Source: CAXMST01 sp032122625 (GTDB taxonomy: Bacteria > Actinomycetota > Thermoleophilia > Solirubrobacterales > 70-9). From it: a stretch of DNA of 14,020 nt. The notes below the pieces were generated by a model. It saw only the letters and a program-made list of their open reading frames with translations. It searched no databases and had not been told where the DNA came from. Within the stretch, counting starts at the first letter, position 1. Every line of letters starts with the position of its first letter. A program made the position numbers and the translations under genes. The stretch spans positions 1 to 14,020 of the forward strand of contig JAQBGG010000099.1 of NCBI GenBank assembly GCA_032122625.1. The letters run 5' to 3'. Positions 13,743 to 14,020 of this stretch are shown here, piece after piece.

Positions 13743-14020
13743 ATGAAGCGCGGCACCCTCGAGTGGTACGAGACCCTGGGCAGGGCCCTGATCTGGGCGG
13801 CGGCCCTGGTGTTGATGCTCTCGCTGGTTGGGGCGATCACGGTCGTGACCTCGGAGAGCTCGCTGCCGCTCTCCGAGGACGTTCAGCGCGAGGGCCGCGG
13901 ATTCGCCGCGATCGCCGGGCTGGGCGCCGGCTTCGCCGCCGCCGGGATCCTCAGCGGCGTCGGCGCGATTCTCCGCCTGATGGTCGCCGAGCGCCTCGAG
14001 CGACTGCCCGCCGAGGAGGC
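13743..14020 (+). CDS. Two-helix membrane protein, unknown function (3' end outside window)
   Basis: An open frame from ATG 13743 runs to the window edge without a stop (92 codons). The protein starts MKRGTLEWYETLGRAL, has a hydrophobic segment at about residues 14-36, a polar stretch with SESSLPLSEDVQREGRG, a second hydrophobic segment rich in G and A (about 53-80) and then a charged part, MVAERLERLPAEEA. Third codon positions are mostly G or C, as in neighbouring genes, and a -10 box lies 7 bases before the ATG. The second segment with its GxGxG spacing suggests close helix packing. No family recognised. Confidence 0.62.
   Translation, partial: MKRGTLEWYETLGRALIWAAALVLMLSLVGAITVVTSESSLPLSEDVQREGRGFAAIAGLGAGFAAAGILSGVGAILRLMVAERLERLPAEE

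Overview
The window reads as a chromosomal housekeeping region of a high-GC actinobacterium. Several things fit the class Thermoleophilia (Solirubrobacterales-like), although no rRNA or other decisive marker is present: strong G/C preference at third codon positions, the order metG - tatD - rsmA - ispE followed further on by tRNA-Gln - glmU - prs (familiar from Actinobacteria), a PucR-type regulator, and a secreted protein with a lysine-rich C-terminal tail. That class placement is inference. All but two genes lie on the plus strand, and no stretch longer than 300 bases lacks a gene.

Layout. 1-175 (minus): start of a small membrane protein of the CBU_0592-like type. 198-1712: metG. 1789-3108: exported beta-helix protein with a basic tail. 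3201-7328: a compact five-gene operon in which every junction overlaps (tatD, rsmA, ispE, a DedA-PAP2 fusion, a 74-residue membrane protein). 7416-8672: PucR/CdaR-type regulator. 8720-8790 (minus): tRNA-Gln(TTG). 8862-9659: HNH nuclease flanked by helix-turn-helix segments. 9710-12135: glmU and prs, coupled by a 4-base overlap. 12161-13720: DHA2-type MFS exporter. 13743-14020: start of a two-helix membrane protein cut by the window edge.

How the genes fit together. Much of the window serves translation (MetRS, RsmA, tRNA-Gln) and cell-envelope precursor supply: IspE for isoprenoids, GlmU for UDP-GlcNAc, Prs for PRPP, and a membrane protein that joins a lipid-translocase-type DedA domain to a lipid-phosphatase PAP2 domain. 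The DedA-PAP2 fusion directly behind ispE suggests undecaprenyl-phosphate recycling in one polypeptide. This is the most interesting functional hypothesis here.

Three sequence-level observations stand out. (1) Five genes have a TAnnnT -10 hexamer ending 6-7 bases before the likely start codon, which points to leaderless transcripts and sets the starts of tatD and glmU. (2) rsmA cannot be read from a normal start codon; a GTG overlapping the tatD stop is one base out of frame, so one base is missing from the sequence or something unusual happens. (3) The tRNA-Gln carries A19 and U56 in place of the near-universal G19-C56 elbow pair. I saw no mobile element, CRISPR array, phage remnant or dedicated defence island.
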